Positions 26,640 to 34,843 of a stretch of DNA of 64,000 nt are shown here, piece after piece. The notes beneath the pieces were generated by a model that worked only from the letters and a program-made list of their open reading frames with translations, made no database searches and was not told where the DNA came from. Both the position numbers and the translations under genes were made by a program. Positions within the stretch are counted from its first letter, which is position 1. Every line of letters begins with the position of its first letter. The DNA is taken from NCBI GenBank assembly GCA_002328185.1, contig DCWQ01000061.1:77752-141751 (forward strand), written 5' to 3'. This DNA comes from Dehalococcoidia bacterium UBA2158 (GTDB taxonomy: Bacteria; Chloroflexota; Dehalococcoidia; Lucifugimonadales; UBA3495).

Positions 26640-27965
26640 TTGTCGGACCCAGAACATGTAACTTTGGCCCGGTCCGGACCCAGCGAGATATCTCGCTGGC
26701 GTGAGGCTACCTGGCGTCGGCCTAACACCGAGATACCCCGCTTTAGCCTAGGCTACCGCCTAGAAGACCGTGGCGCTGGCGAAACGTTCCTCCCAGACTA
26801 CGTATACGGCCGGCCATCGCTGGACCTGTCGGGGGCCATGCTGAACAAGGCCAAATTGTCGGGCGCAGACCTCTCCCACGACGACCTCAGCGGGGCCGAC
26901 CTCACGCAGTCTGACCTCCGCCAGGCAGACCTCTCCGGGGCCAACCTTCAGAATGCGCATCTGTGGCGGTCGAACCTTTCCCGGGCCAACTTCAACGAGG
27001 CCAATCTGGCCGGTTGCACCCTGGGCCGCACCGATCTGTCCAACAGCGTTCTGCAGAAGGCTGACCTGAAAGGCGCCAACATCGCCTTCTCCAACCTTTC
27101 CTATGCAGACCTCGAAAGGGCCGACCTTTCGGGAACAGACCTTAGTCAGACCGATCTGTCTTGGGCCAATCTCAGCGGGGCCAACCTCCGGGGTGCCCGC
27201 CTCATCGGCGCCAATCTGGACATGGCCGACCTGACGGGGGCCGATCTCCAGGGCGCTACGATAATTAACACCAAGCTGAACAGCACCAGTCTGAGCCAGG
27301 CTGTCTTTGGGGTGACGGTCATCGCCAACTGCGACCTGACACTGGCCATCGGCCTGGATAGCGTGCGGCATGCCGGGCCGAGCATGGTCTCCCTGGATAC
27401 CCTTTCTCGCTCCAAAGGACAAGTCCCCGCCAGGTTCCTCGAAGGGGCAGGCGTGCCTCCGTTGTTGGTCGCGGCACAGGATGCCTTCAGAGATTCGGGG
27501 ACCAACTATACCCGAGTGCTGCTGCTGGGGTCGGAGAACGACGGGGAGTTTGCGGCCAAGATACGGGCCAGCCTCGCCGAGGCGCAGGTGCCAAGTTGGA
27601 TAATCTCCGCCGATGACGAAGCGTCGTTGCAGTCCGGCGCCGTCAACCTGGACCACGCCGTGTACTACGACCGGCTGGTATTGCTCTGCACCGCCCAGTC
27701 TTTGGAGAACCCGCTCACCAGTCGCTATTTCGCGACCTTAGTGAACGGCCAAGCCCGGTCGAATGGGTCGTCAGCTAGAGAACCGCTGATCGCGGTGGCA
27801 GCCGACGATATCTTCTACCAGCGCGAGGACCGCCTCTGTACAGGGTTGCGAGAGGAAGCAGTGGTCGATTTTCGGGGTTGGGAGGAAGAAGCCCGCTACA
27901 AAGAGGCTTTGTCGAATCTGATCCAAGAATTCACGGCGTTAGGCCCATCTAACTCGCCTTTCTGA
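26640..27965 (+). CDS. Pentapeptide-repeat protein with C-terminal TIR-like domain
   Basis: 441 residues. Residues ~60-235 are about 35 pentapeptide units of A(D/N)LSX type, folding as a right-handed quadrilateral helix. Then comes the linker seen in pentapeptide-TIR proteins ('VRHAGPSMVSLDTLSRSKGQ', 'FLEGAGVP'). Residues ~290-420 follow TIR order: first strand 'TRVLLLGSENDGEFAAKIRA', 'DHAVYYDRLVLLCTAQSLEN', 'LIAVAADDIF' and 'VVDFRGWEEEARYKEALSNL'. The usual S-x-W-x-E (catalytic Glu) after 'AQSLEN' is missing, so NADase activity is doubtful. No signal peptide. Such proteins occur in signalling and defence; no obvious defence neighbour is present. Confidence 0.82.
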   Translation: MSDPEHVTLARSGPSEISRWREATWRRPNTEIPRFSLGYRLEDRGAGETFLPDYVYGRPSLDLSGAMLNKAKLSGADLSHDDLSGADLTQSDLRQADLSGANLQNAHLWRSNLSRANFNEANLAGCTLGRTDLSNSVLQKADLKGANIAFSNLSYADLERADLSGTDLSQTDLSWANLSGANLRGARLIGANLDMADLTGADLQGATIINTKLNSTSLSQAVFGVTVIANCDLTLAIGLDSVRHAGPSMVSLDTLSRSKGQVPARFLEGAGVPPLLVAAQDAFRDSGTNYTRVLLLGSENDGEFAAKIRASLAEAQVPSWIISADDEASLQSGAVNLDHAVYYDRLVLLCTAQSLENPLTSRYFATLVNGQARSNGSSAREPLIAVAADDIFYQREDRLCTGLREEAVVDFRGWEEEARYKEALSNLIQEFTALGPSNSPF

Positions 27966-28164
27966 TTCGCTTCTCTTGCCCTTCGGCCTGAACCCGTCGT
28001 TCCGGCGAAGGCCGGAATCCACTCGCCCAACCATTTGCTCGTCCATAGATGGTGCGCTCATCAGTCCTACAGGCCAACAGCAATCGCACTCAGATTCATT
28101 TTTCGACAGACTGAGGATGAGCAGGGGCGGCAGGGTTTGTCCCGAAACAAGGTTAAGCGCTGTC

Positions 28165-28509
28165 CTATTCCACCGGCGTTCCCTTGGCCAACATCAGGAC
28201 GGCCTCGCCCCATTGGGCGCTGTTGGCCAAGTCCCAGTCGTCGCTGGACCCGGCGGACTGCAACCGGAGGCCCTGGTTGCCTCCGTAGACCAGTAGCACC
28301 ACGCCCTCTCCAGAATCCTCGGCTAAAGCCGACATGGCTGCACACGGGCCTTGGGAGCTCCAGCCGGTAACACGACACCAGAGGTCCTCTCCCATCGGGT
28401 TGGTGGAATAAACCCGCATAACCTCGATAGGGTCGGCCAGCAGATCGTACATCCGGTGTAGATCCAGAGGGCTGTTTTCGCCACCAACGACTTCCACTTC
28501 GACCAGCAT
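28165..28509 (-). CDS. Hypothetical 114-residue protein
   Basis: Not recognised. Acidic and soluble, starting 'MLVEVEVVGGENSPLDLHRM' and containing 'VLLVYGGNQGLRL'. CGGGGAGCCGGGA lies before the ATG on the minus strand. No competing frame on either strand looks better. It lies alone between the TIR protein (converging) and the decayed gdhA. A repeat copy (GTTCCGGCGAAGGCCGGAAT, near 27998) lies past its 3' end. Confidence 0.55.
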   Translation of the reverse strand: MLVEVEVVGGENSPLDLHRMYDLLADPIEVMRVYSTNPMGEDLWCRVTGWSSQGPCAAMSALAEDSGEGVVLLVYGGNQGLRLQSAGSSDDWDLANSAQWGEAVLMLAKGTPVE

Positions 28510-28770
28510 CTATCCCGGCTCCCCGCAACGTTTTCCCAATACTATCACCTGGAGCGGATACGGGCGGCCCAACCGGGCTCGCCGGCGAAAACTCCGTTAA
28601 TTGCACGCGACGCTGCGGGCCAGAACACGGCACCAAAAAGGCCGCTCATTTGGACCCCGATGGAATGAATATAACTCCTTGGTGGGATATACCAAGGGTA
28701 CGAGTAATAGAAAAGACCGTTAGGAAACCCTGTCCAAACTGTCTTTGAGCAAGTTCACCGAAGGTGGCAC

Positions 28771-29400
28771 ATGCTGAAAACCCAAGAACCAAGTATTTTC
28801 GATGAGGTTAACCTCTTTTTCGATAAAGCCGCCGACCAGCTGGGGCTGAACGGTGGCCTGCGGAATATGCTGAAACGTCCCTGACGGGAGCTACTGTCTA
28901 GGTACCGGTGCGCATGGATGATGGCCAAGTCCCAGATGTTCAACGGTTCAAGGGCGCAGCACAACGCCGCCCGGGTACCCTGCAAAGACGGCGTCCGCTT
29001 CTGGAACTGAAATATGATGTGTTGGTCCCAGCGGCCATCCACAGTGTGATCACCGAGGAAAACGCAAATCAGATCAAAGCCAGACTGATCCTGGAGGCGA
29101 CCAAACACCCGATCACGCCAGAAGCGGACAGAATCCTAAGCGCAGGCGGAGTGACCATCCTGCGGGACATACTGGTCAACGCAGGCGGGGTGGTCATGCG
29201 CTATTTCGAGCGGTCTCAGAACCTTTAGGAATTCCGTTGGGCAAAGAGCCGGTCTCAGAAGAACTCAAAAAACTATGCTTAGGGCCTACTACGAGGTCCA
29301 TAACCGGAGCGTCGAGCAAAAGATCACGCAACGCCAGTCCTCATTCGAGAATGGCGTACAGCGTGTAGCACATGCCGTAGAGCTCCGTGGATTCGTGTAG
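28771..29400 (+). pseudogene. gdhA: Glutamate dehydrogenase remnant with large internal deletion
   Basis: ATG 28771 starts a GDH N-terminus ('EPSIFDEVNLFFDKAADQLG' then 'MLKRP'), stopped by TGA and shifted; 'VPVRMDDGQV' and 'QHNAARVPCKDGVRF' continue it in other frames. At ~28998-29001 the sequence jumps to the C-terminal part, 'LLELKYDVLVPAAIHSVITE', 'NANQIKARLILEATKHPITP', 'ADRILSAGG' and 'RDILVNAGGVVMRYFE', so roughly 200 residues with the NAD-binding domain are gone. A further shift leads to 'LRAYYEVHNRS' and the typical end 'VAHAVELRGFV', stop at 29398-29400. At least three lesions plus a deletion: clearly dead. Confidence 0.85.
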
Positions 29401-29402
29401 CC

Positions 29403-29650
29403 TAGCTGAACAGCTATCAACGGTCAGCTTTCAGCTAAAAGCGGCTGTCTTGGCCTGTCATTCCGAGGCGTCAGCCGAGGAATCCCGTTGCCAATCAACT
29501 GAGGCTTGCCGAGAGCAAAGAGACCCTTCGCCTCATTCGGGGTGAAATCGGGGCGGGATTGGCTTCAGAATAGGTGCGTGTTTGTTGCGCAACACGAAAA
29601 TCCCCCAACCCCCTTTCAGAAAGGTGGCTTTGTTGGAGTCGGCCGCATAC
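29403..29650. repeat. Composite intergenic repeat (families C, A, B) after the gdhA remnant
   Basis: No gene is seen in 29401-29803. It holds family C (CAACGGTCAGCTTTCAGCT, 29403-29437), family A (TGTCATTCCGAGGCGTCAGC, 29457-29548) and a family B-like piece (CCCCCAACCCCCTTTCAGAA, 29600-29632). The order from the stop codon is C-A-B. Confidence 0.75.
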
Positions 29651-29803
29651 AAACTCCTCCAATAGCTGATAGCCTTCCACTCCCATTGACACTCCACCAA
29701 GCCTCTCCGTATCATTCCCTCAAAGGTAAGTCCGTCATCATCAGGCACGGGCTTACACCACAATTCAGGAATTCTTATTCAAGCACAACCGAGGGGGTGC
29801 AAC

Positions 29804-31564
29804 GTGGCAATTGGAATAAAGTCATACCGTCCCACAGTATCCGGTTCAACCCACATGGTCACAGCCGGGCATTACCTGGCGACCGCGTCGGGTTATCGCA
29901 TCCTGGAGCAGGGTGGGAACGCCACCGACGCTGGCGTGGCCGCAGGAATCACCCTTAACGTGGTGCTGCCACAGTGGACCAACTTCGGCGGTGTGGCCCC
30001 CATCATCATCCACGATGTTCGAAAAAAAGAGACGGTCGAGATCAGCGGCCTGGGCCGTTGGCCCAAAGCAGCCAACATCGACGACTATCTGGCCAAGTTC
30101 GGCGGCGACATGCCCGTCGGCATCCCCCGCACGGTGACCCCGGCGGGCGCCGACGCCTGGATGACCTCCCTGAAACTCTACGGCACCATGACCTTTGAGC
30201 AGGTTGTAACCCCGGCCATGGAGCTAGCGGAGAATGGCTTCCCCATTCCGGCGACCTTGGCGGCCTACTTCGCCAAGTCGGCGGGAGACGGGATAACACA
30301 CGAGTCCGACGCCCAAACGATGTGGCCGTCCACCGCCGCCATTTTCTATCCCGGCGGCAGGGCCTTCAAAGAGGGCGAGGCCCTGGTGCAGAAAGACCTG
30401 GCCCGCAGCTTCATGCGCCTGATCGAGGTCGAGCAGAAAAACGCCTCACTGGGCCGCGAAGGAGCGATCCAAGCGGCACGGGACTTCTTCTACAAGGGCG
30501 AGATTGCCGAGGAGATGGTCAAGTTCCACCAGGAGAACGGCGGCCTCCTCACCATGGAAGATCTGGCCGATTTTCACGTGGGAGTAAACGCCCCCGCCCA
30601 CGGAACCTATAAGGGGATTGACGTCTACACCTGCGGGCCCTGGTGCCAAGGACCCGTCAGCATCCAGGCCCTGCAGATTCTTGAGGGCATGGACCTCAAG
30701 GGCATGGGCCACAATAGCGCAGACTACATCCACGCGGTGCTGGAGGCCTTGAGTTTGGCCATCAGCGACCGCGAGGCCTTCTTCGGCGATCCAGATTTCG
30801 TGAACGTTCCCATGGAAGGCCTGCTGTCCAAGTCCTTCGCCGAGGAACGCCGGACCATGATCGACATGAAGAAAGCCTTTGGCGAGATGCCCGAGGCCGG
30901 CGACCCCTGGCGTCACCAGGGCATGGAATACCCTAACGGCAAGCCAGCTCGCCCTGAGCTGGTGGGCGGCGGACTCCAGGCCGACACTAGCTACACAGCC
31001 GTGATCGACCGCTGGGGCAATGCCTTCTCGGCGACGCCCAGCGATACCATCGCCTACAACCCCATCATTCCGGGTCTGGGGTTCATCGTTTCGGGCCGCG
31101 GGTCCCAGTCGTGGTTGGACCATAACCACCCCAGTTCGATGCAGCCGGGCAAGCGACCCCGGTTGACCCCCAATCCGGCCCTGGCCATGAAGGATGGGAA
31201 AGTCTTGATGCCCTTTGGGACGCCGGGCGGCGATGTTCAACCCCAGTCCATGGTCCAGTTGTTCTTGAACGTAGTTGAATTCGGCATGGAAGTGCAGGAA
31301 GCAATCGAAGCGCCCCGCGTTTCCACCTGGGGGTTCCCCAACTCTTTCTGGCCCCACGCCTACAATCCCGGCTTCGTCGGAGTAGAGGGCCGCATCAACG
31401 CCGACGTCATTGACGATCTGCGCGAGCGGGGGCACCAAGTCGAGGTCTGGGACGACTTCACATACCGCATGGGCTGCCTCTGCGCCATCCACGCCGACTA
31501 CGAGCATGGCAGCTACAACGGAGGCGCCGACCCAAGAAGGGACGGCTACGCCATGGGGCGGTAG
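29804..31564 (+). CDS. ggt: Gamma-glutamyltransferase (gamma-glutamyltranspeptidase) family protein
   Basis: 586 residues of the Ntn-hydrolase GGT family, normally made as one chain that cleaves itself before the nucleophile Thr. N-terminal features: 'GYRILEQGGNATDAGVAAGI', 'IPRTVTPAGADAW' and 'YGTMTFEQVVTPAMELAENG'. The small subunit would start at the Thr of 'ADTSYTAVIDRWGNAFSATP' near residue 397, followed by the substrate loop 'GLGFIVSGRGSQ' and 'FGTPGGDVQPQSMVQ'. No Sec signal peptide, so it is probably cytoplasmic and may use acyl-amino acids or glutathione-like amides. The start is GTG 29804 behind GAGGGGG. A terminator follows. Confidence 0.88.
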   Translation: MAIGIKSYRPTVSGSTHMVTAGHYLATASGYRILEQGGNATDAGVAAGITLNVVLPQWTNFGGVAPIIIHDVRKKETVEISGLGRWPKAANIDDYLAKFGGDMPVGIPRTVTPAGADAWMTSLKLYGTMTFEQVVTPAMELAENGFPIPATLAAYFAKSAGDGITHESDAQTMWPSTAAIFYPGGRAFKEGEALVQKDLARSFMRLIEVEQKNASLGREGAIQAARDFFYKGEIAEEMVKFHQENGGLLTMEDLADFHVGVNAPAHGTYKGIDVYTCGPWCQGPVSIQALQILEGMDLKGMGHNSADYIHAVLEALSLAISDREAFFGDPDFVNVPMEGLLSKSFAEERRTMIDMKKAFGEMPEAGDPWRHQGMEYPNGKPARPELVGGGLQADTSYTAVIDRWGNAFSATPSDTIAYNPIIPGLGFIVSGRGSQSWLDHNHPSSMQPGKRPRLTPNPALAMKDGKVLMPFGTPGGDVQPQSMVQLFLNVVEFGMEVQEAIEAPRVSTWGFPNSFWPHAYNPGFVGVEGRINADVIDDLRERGHQVEVWDDFTYRMGCLCAIHADYEHGSYNGGADPRRDGYAMGR

Positions 31565-31582
31565 GACTGCATCCAGTCAATC

Positions 31583-31626
31583 AAAAGAGCCTCGTTCTTC
31601 TACGGAATGGCGGGGCCCTTTTTTGA
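31583..31626 (+). terminator. Probable Rho-independent terminator of ggt
   Basis: AAAAGAGCCTCG pairs imperfectly with CGGGGCCCTTTTTT across a ~17-nt loop, ending in a T6 run. Confidence 0.6.
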
Positions 31627-31654
31627 ATCAAAGTCGGGTTATGCAAGAGGGGTC

Positions 31655-31773
31655 TCCCTCACCATAACCCTGTCCCGCGCGCGGGATAGGGTATCCGCTT
31701 TGCAAAGAGGAACCAAAATCCCTTCCCCCTTGCGAGGGGGAAGGTTACGGCTGACCGCTGAAAGCTGACAGCT
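31655..31773. repeat. Composite intergenic repeat (families B, B, C) at the 3' end of an SDR gene
   Basis: Two palindromic GC-rich units (CCCTGTCCCGCGCGCGGGAT at ~31668 and CCCCCTTGCGAGGGGG at ~31726), then family C (GCTGACCGCTGAAAGCTGAC, 31750 onward) which touches the stop codon of the leftward SDR gene. Confidence 0.75.
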
Positions 31774-32523
31774 TTATTCCGCCGTCCTCCCGCCATCAAT
31801 GACCAACTCTGATCCGGTGACGAAGGATGCTTCGTCTGAGGCCAGGTAGAGCGCGCCGTAGGCTACATCTTCTGGGCCGCCCAGGCGTTTTAGGGGCGTT
31901 CGGTTCACCCGGTCTTCATACATGGCAGGTTCGGATAGAAACCCCTCGGTCATGGGCGTAACGATGGTGCCGGGGTGGACAGAGTTGGCTCGGATGCCTT
32001 CAGAGGCGTATTGGATGGCCGTGGACTTGGTCAGCAGACGCACCGCGCCCTTGGACGCCGTGTAGGCTGTTGTCTGTTTGCTGCCCACCAGTCCGGCCAC
32101 TGACGAGATGTTCACGATGGAACCGCCCCCGGCCTGTCGCATGGCCGGAATGGCATGTTTGGTGCCCAAGAACACCCCCTTGGCGTTGATTTCCATCACC
32201 TGGTCCCACTCGTCTGCGGAGGTCTCCTCAACGATGTGGGCGCGGTAGATGCCAGCGTTGTTGACCAAGATATCCAGCTTGCCGTGGCGGGAGACCGCTT
32301 CGTTCACCGCCCGCTGCCAGGCATCTTCATCGCTCACATCCAAGAGCACGAACACGCAATCGCCGCCCGCCTCATTGATCTCGGCTTCCACCTTCCTTCC
32401 TTCATCTTCCAGCATGTCCCCGATGATCACCTTGGCGCCCTCTTCGGCGAAGAGCTTGGCTTCCACCGCGCCCATCCCTCGGGCCCCGCCGCTGATCAAT
32501 GCCACCTTGTTCTCCAGACGCAT
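31774..32523 (-). CDS. SDR family oxidoreductase, paralogue of the gene at 54357
   Basis: 249 residues. 'VALISGGARGMGAVEAKLFA' (cofactor), 'ILVNNAGIYRA', Ser in 'IVNISSVAG', 'YTASKGAVRL' (YxxxK) and the end 'GSELVIDGGRTAE'. The Asp after the second strand ('IIGDMLEDEG') indicates NAD(H) preference. It resembles cyclopentanol and 3-alpha/3-beta-hydroxysteroid dehydrogenases. Near-identical N-terminus and end to the SDR at 54357 show a duplication inside this genome. It is downstream of nothing on its own strand except the small ORF at 32637-32768. Confidence 0.87.
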   Translation of the reverse strand: MRLENKVALISGGARGMGAVEAKLFAEEGAKVIIGDMLEDEGRKVEAEINEAGGDCVFVLLDVSDEDAWQRAVNEAVSRHGKLDILVNNAGIYRAHIVEETSADEWDQVMEINAKGVFLGTKHAIPAMRQAGGGSIVNISSVAGLVGSKQTTAYTASKGAVRLLTKSTAIQYASEGIRANSVHPGTIVTPMTEGFLSEPAMYEDRVNRTPLKRLGGPEDVAYGALYLASDEASFVTGSELVIDGGRTAE

Positions 32524-32593
32524 CGCGTTAACTCCTTATCGTTGTTGTTCGGTGGATTATAAGGGGAAGAAAAGAGTTTTGGTGCAACCAATA

Positions 32594-32641
32594 ATTAGCA
32601 AAGGCCCGGCCCTTCGACGAATGGATAGGGCCTTTGCTAAT
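32594..32641. terminator. Perfect 14-bp inverted repeat, probable bidirectional terminator/hairpin
   Basis: ATTAGCAAAGGCCC (32594-32607) and GGGCCTTTGCTAAT (32628-32641) are exact inverted copies with a 20-nt loop. There is no long T-run, but TTATTGGTT follows on the minus strand. It overlaps the stop codon of the small ORF to its right. Confidence 0.6.
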
Positions 32642-32768
32642 TCGGGCGGCGACGGGGAGGAGACACTGCGTATTTTCCAACTGGGAACGGCATGAAAGCC
32701 CCGCCCACTTTGCCTAGTTGGTAGATCCGAAGTTGGCCTGCAAGCCTGGCCAAGTCTGCTGTTGTCAT
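32637..32768 (-). CDS. Possible 43-residue small protein
   Basis: ATG at 32768 on the minus strand, preceded by AAGAGG 7 nt upstream; the frame runs 43 codons ('MTTADLARLAGQLRIYQLGK', then 'PFPVGKYAVSPPRRRPN') to TAG, which lies inside the perfect inverted repeat at 32594-32641. Ribosome site, ORF and hairpin line up as a small transcription unit in an otherwise gene-free 400-bp gap. No homologue recognised; could be chance. Confidence 0.35.
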   Translation of the reverse strand: MTTADLARLAGQLRIYQLGKVGGAFMPFPVGKYAVSPPRRRPN

Positions 32769-32887
32769 GGTTGGCCTCTTATCTTACCTATTACCCTTGA
32801 TCTACTCGAATCTTGACTACTTTTCTGTGACCTCCGAGCCACGCCATCCGTGACGTTGGTCACATCTGACGCCTGGCCGTGGCTCGA

Positions 32888-32923
32888 TTGACCGGGACAT
32901 AGGCCGCCGATAGAATGTTGTGA
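32888..32923 (+). promoter_or_regulatory. Promoter of the TlpA-like gene, leaderless arrangement
   Basis: TTGACC at 32888-32893, exactly 17 bp, TAGAAT at 32911-32916. The ATG is at 32923, where transcription should begin, and there is no Shine-Dalgarno. Confidence 0.7.
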
Positions 32924-33486
32924 TGCCTATGGAACCACTTCTGGCCCCACTCAGCCCGATTCCGGGCGCCCTTTCCAGATTCAAGCGCCGTCACCTGGCC
33001 GTTGCGATTGCTTTGATGGGTATCATGCTCTTGGTGGCCTGTGGCGGCTCCCGGGAGGTCGCCCGGGACTTTGAAGTGGTCGAGTACGACGGCGATACTT
33101 TCCGGCTGTCCGAGGTGTCTATGGGCCATGCCGTGGTGCTGAATTTCTGGTATCCCAGTTGTCCGCCCTGCCGCGAGGAGATGCCCGCCATCGAGGCTGC
33201 CTGGCAGGAGCTCAAGGATGAACCGGTGCGGATACTGGGTCTCTACGTCCCCCAGGGTTTCGACTCAGAACAGGATGCCCGGGACTTCATCGGAGAGCTG
33301 GGGCTGACCTTCGACCTTGCCACCGATCGTCTAGCTCGGATCGCCGAGGCCTACGATTTCCAGGCTTTCCCCAAAACCTACTACATCGACATGGACCAGA
33401 ATATCGTGGCCACCAGTTTGGGAATCTTGGAGACGGAAGAGATTGTCCAGCAAGTCAGGGCTTTGATCGGCGAGCCCGCGTCGTAG
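32923..33486 (+). CDS. TlpA/ResA-like thiol-disulfide oxidoreductase lipoprotein
   Basis: 187 residues. A basic N-terminus and hydrophobic stretch 'HLAVAIALMGIMLLVACGGS' form a lipoprotein signal with lipobox LVAC, so the domain sits outside the membrane. The redoxin domain has the active site 'FWYPSCPPCREEMPAIEAAW' (CxxC) and the cis-Pro in 'DFQAFPKTYYID'. It likely reduces disulfides on exported proteins or in cytochrome c/copper assembly. The next gene, a CopD-like membrane protein, starts 16 bp later, which favours a metal or redox role. GTG 32920 is an alternative start adding one residue. Confidence 0.88.
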   Translation: MPMEPLLAPLSPIPGALSRFKRRHLAVAIALMGIMLLVACGGSREVARDFEVVEYDGDTFRLSEVSMGHAVVLNFWYPSCPPCREEMPAIEAAWQELKDEPVRILGLYVPQGFDSEQDARDFIGELGLTFDLATDRLARIAEAYDFQAFPKTYYIDMDQNIVATSLGILETEEIVQQVRALIGEPAS

Positions 33487-33502
33487 GCCGCCGCTTCGTC
33501 TG

Positions 33503-33985
33503 ATGAATGTCTTAGATTGGATATTGCTGGCCATCCGCTGGGGACACGCCCTGGCCGCCGTCGCCTGGGTGGGTGGCGGAATCTTCTACCTGATGGTGCT
33601 GCGTCCGGCCATTCAGCAAGCCAGGGGGCTACCGGCTGAAACCGGGAAGGCCATCGGCGTCGAGTTCCGGGGCCTGGTCAGCACCGCCATCGCCGTGTTG
33701 TTGCTGACCGGGGTCATCTTGTCGGCTTCCAGGTTGACCGTTGACGTTGTAACCAGTCCCTATGTGGCTGTGTTGGTGGTCAAGATAGTGCTGGCGCTCT
33801 ACATGTTCTACGTGGTCCGGTTCATGCGCCAAGACAGCTATCCCGAGGACCCGGAGTTGGGAGAATCGCGTTGGCAGCGGCTGCTGGGCCGTCTCACCGG
33901 CACCACGGCCCTTTTGGTCGCCGGCATCGCGGTGATAGGATTATCTGACGTGCTGGATGGCCTTCTGGAAAACGCGTTGGCATAG
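33503..33985 (+). CDS. CopD-like integral membrane protein
   Basis: 160 residues with four predicted membrane helices (about residues 7-32, 57-76, 83-103 and 132-152). 'RWGHALAAVAWVGGGIFYLM' with a conserved His in the first helix resembles the CopD/YcnJ copper-related family. Function not established. Co-transcribed with the TlpA-like lipoprotein gene just upstream. Confidence 0.7.
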   Translation: MNVLDWILLAIRWGHALAAVAWVGGGIFYLMVLRPAIQQARGLPAETGKAIGVEFRGLVSTAIAVLLLTGVILSASRLTVDVVTSPYVAVLVVKIVLALYMFYVVRFMRQDSYPEDPELGESRWQRLLGRLTGTTALLVAGIAVIGLSDVLDGLLENALA

Positions 33986-34022
33986 CAACTAGCCAAACAG
34001 ATCGGAGTAACTCGGAGCAAAA

Positions 34023-34214
34023 ATGAAAAAAGACCTGATGGATATACTGGCCTGCCCGGTCTGCAAGGGCGACCTCAAATTGCGCTCTGAGGCCGAAGAG
34101 GGCGATGAAGTCATAACCGGCAGTCTCGAATGCGCCGCCTGCAAAGAGTCCTACCCCATTGAAGACTCAATTCCCAACCTGCTGCCGCCTGACCTTAGGC
34201 GGGAATTGGCTTAG
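34023..34214 (+). CDS. Trm112 family protein
   Basis: 63 residues. 'LMDILACPVCKGDLKL' and 'LECAACKESYPIEDSIPNLL' are the Trm112/YcaR signature with two CxxC pairs (zinc-ribbon-like). Eukaryotic Trm112 activates methyltransferases; the bacterial role is less clear. Start ATG 34023 behind GGAGTAACTCGGAGC. Terminator follows. Confidence 0.88.
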   Translation: MKKDLMDILACPVCKGDLKLRSEAEEGDEVITGSLECAACKESYPIEDSIPNLLPPDLRRELA

Positions 34215-34238
34215 TCTGCCAAACATAAGGCTACAAAG

Positions 34239-34281
34239 CAAAAAGCCCTGGTCCTTCATTGAAAGGGCCTAGGCCTTTTTG
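34239..34281. terminator. Bidirectional terminator between Trm112 and UGSC genes
   Basis: AAAAAGCCCTGGTCC and GGGCCTAGGCCTTTTT form a long stem with mismatches around TTCATTGAAA. A/T runs on both sides suit both converging genes. Confidence 0.75.
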
Positions 34282-34303
34282 TTGCTTGATCAGGAGTTTG
34301 CGA

Positions 34304-34843
34304 TTAACCCTCTCCGGTCAGGACGCGGACCACGATGGGGGCCAATTCCTCGGCCCTGGTACGGAGGGCTTCCCGGGTCATGTTTTCGATGGGGTGAGGA
34401 GTGAAGATGGTCGGGTAGTCTTCGGCACCCCACATCTTGGCCATGCCCTGCGCCGTCGGAACGAACCGGTCGGTACAGATGGTGGCCGATGGTATGCCGG
34501 CGTTCTCCACGTGAATCCCGTCGTGCACACTGCACGCACTGCAAGAGCCTCAATCACCTATCGCGATGACCACCGAATCTACCTGCTCGGTCAACTCCTT
34601 CAGGGCTTTGGGGTCGGCGGGGCGGGAAGCGCTGGGCTTTCGGTGCCACTTGACCTCGGTAATCTCATAACGCGTCCGGAGTACCTCTGCGAGTTCTTCC
34701 AGAAGCACGTCGGCGTTGCGTTTGCTGTCGTCGATTATCCCCAGCCGGGTGCCCGCCAGGCTGGCCAAACGGGGCGCGCCGTCAAATGGGGCCACGATGG
34801 GTTGTGTAACCGGGTTCACCAGTACATGTTCGCTCTGGGCCAT
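34304..34843 (-). CDS. UGSC-family selenoprotein (in-frame UGA read as selenocysteine)
   Basis: 179 residues from ATG 34843 (GAGAGGGAACC before it) to TAA 34304, with one in-frame TGA at 34552-34550. It lies in 'VVIAIGD-U-GSCSACSVHDG', exactly the motif that names the UGSC (seleno)protein family, where Cys or Sec occupies this place. Flanks also fit: 'LAGTRLGIIDDSKRNADVLL', 'KWHRKPSASRPA' before and 'GIPSATICTDRF', 'TIFTPHPIENMTREAL' after. Fourteen nt after the UGA the mRNA folds CGTGCA-GTG-TGCACG, a perfect 6-bp hairpin in the place of a bacterial SECIS. Function unknown, presumably redox. Conventional gene calling would split it into two ORFs. Confidence 0.85.
34522..34536 (-). promoter_or_regulatory. 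SECIS-like hairpin of the UGSC gene
   Basis: On the minus strand CGTGCA (34536-34531), loop GTG, TGCACG (34527-34522): perfect 6-bp stem with G and U in the loop, starting 14 nt after the UGA. Position and size agree with the E. coli fdhF element. Confidence 0.6.

Noticed and set aside
28858..28864. TGA early in the gdhA remnant as selenocysteine
   Set aside because: Other frameshifts and a ~200-residue deletion show that the gene is dead.
30446..31507. Minus-strand ORF of 353 codons opposite ggt
   Set aside because: Antisense to a clear gamma-glutamyltransferase; no motif of its own.
32594..32641. Perfect inverted repeat as an IS end or phage attachment site
   Set aside because: No transposase, integrase or target duplication nearby; hairpin at the end of a possible small gene is simpler.
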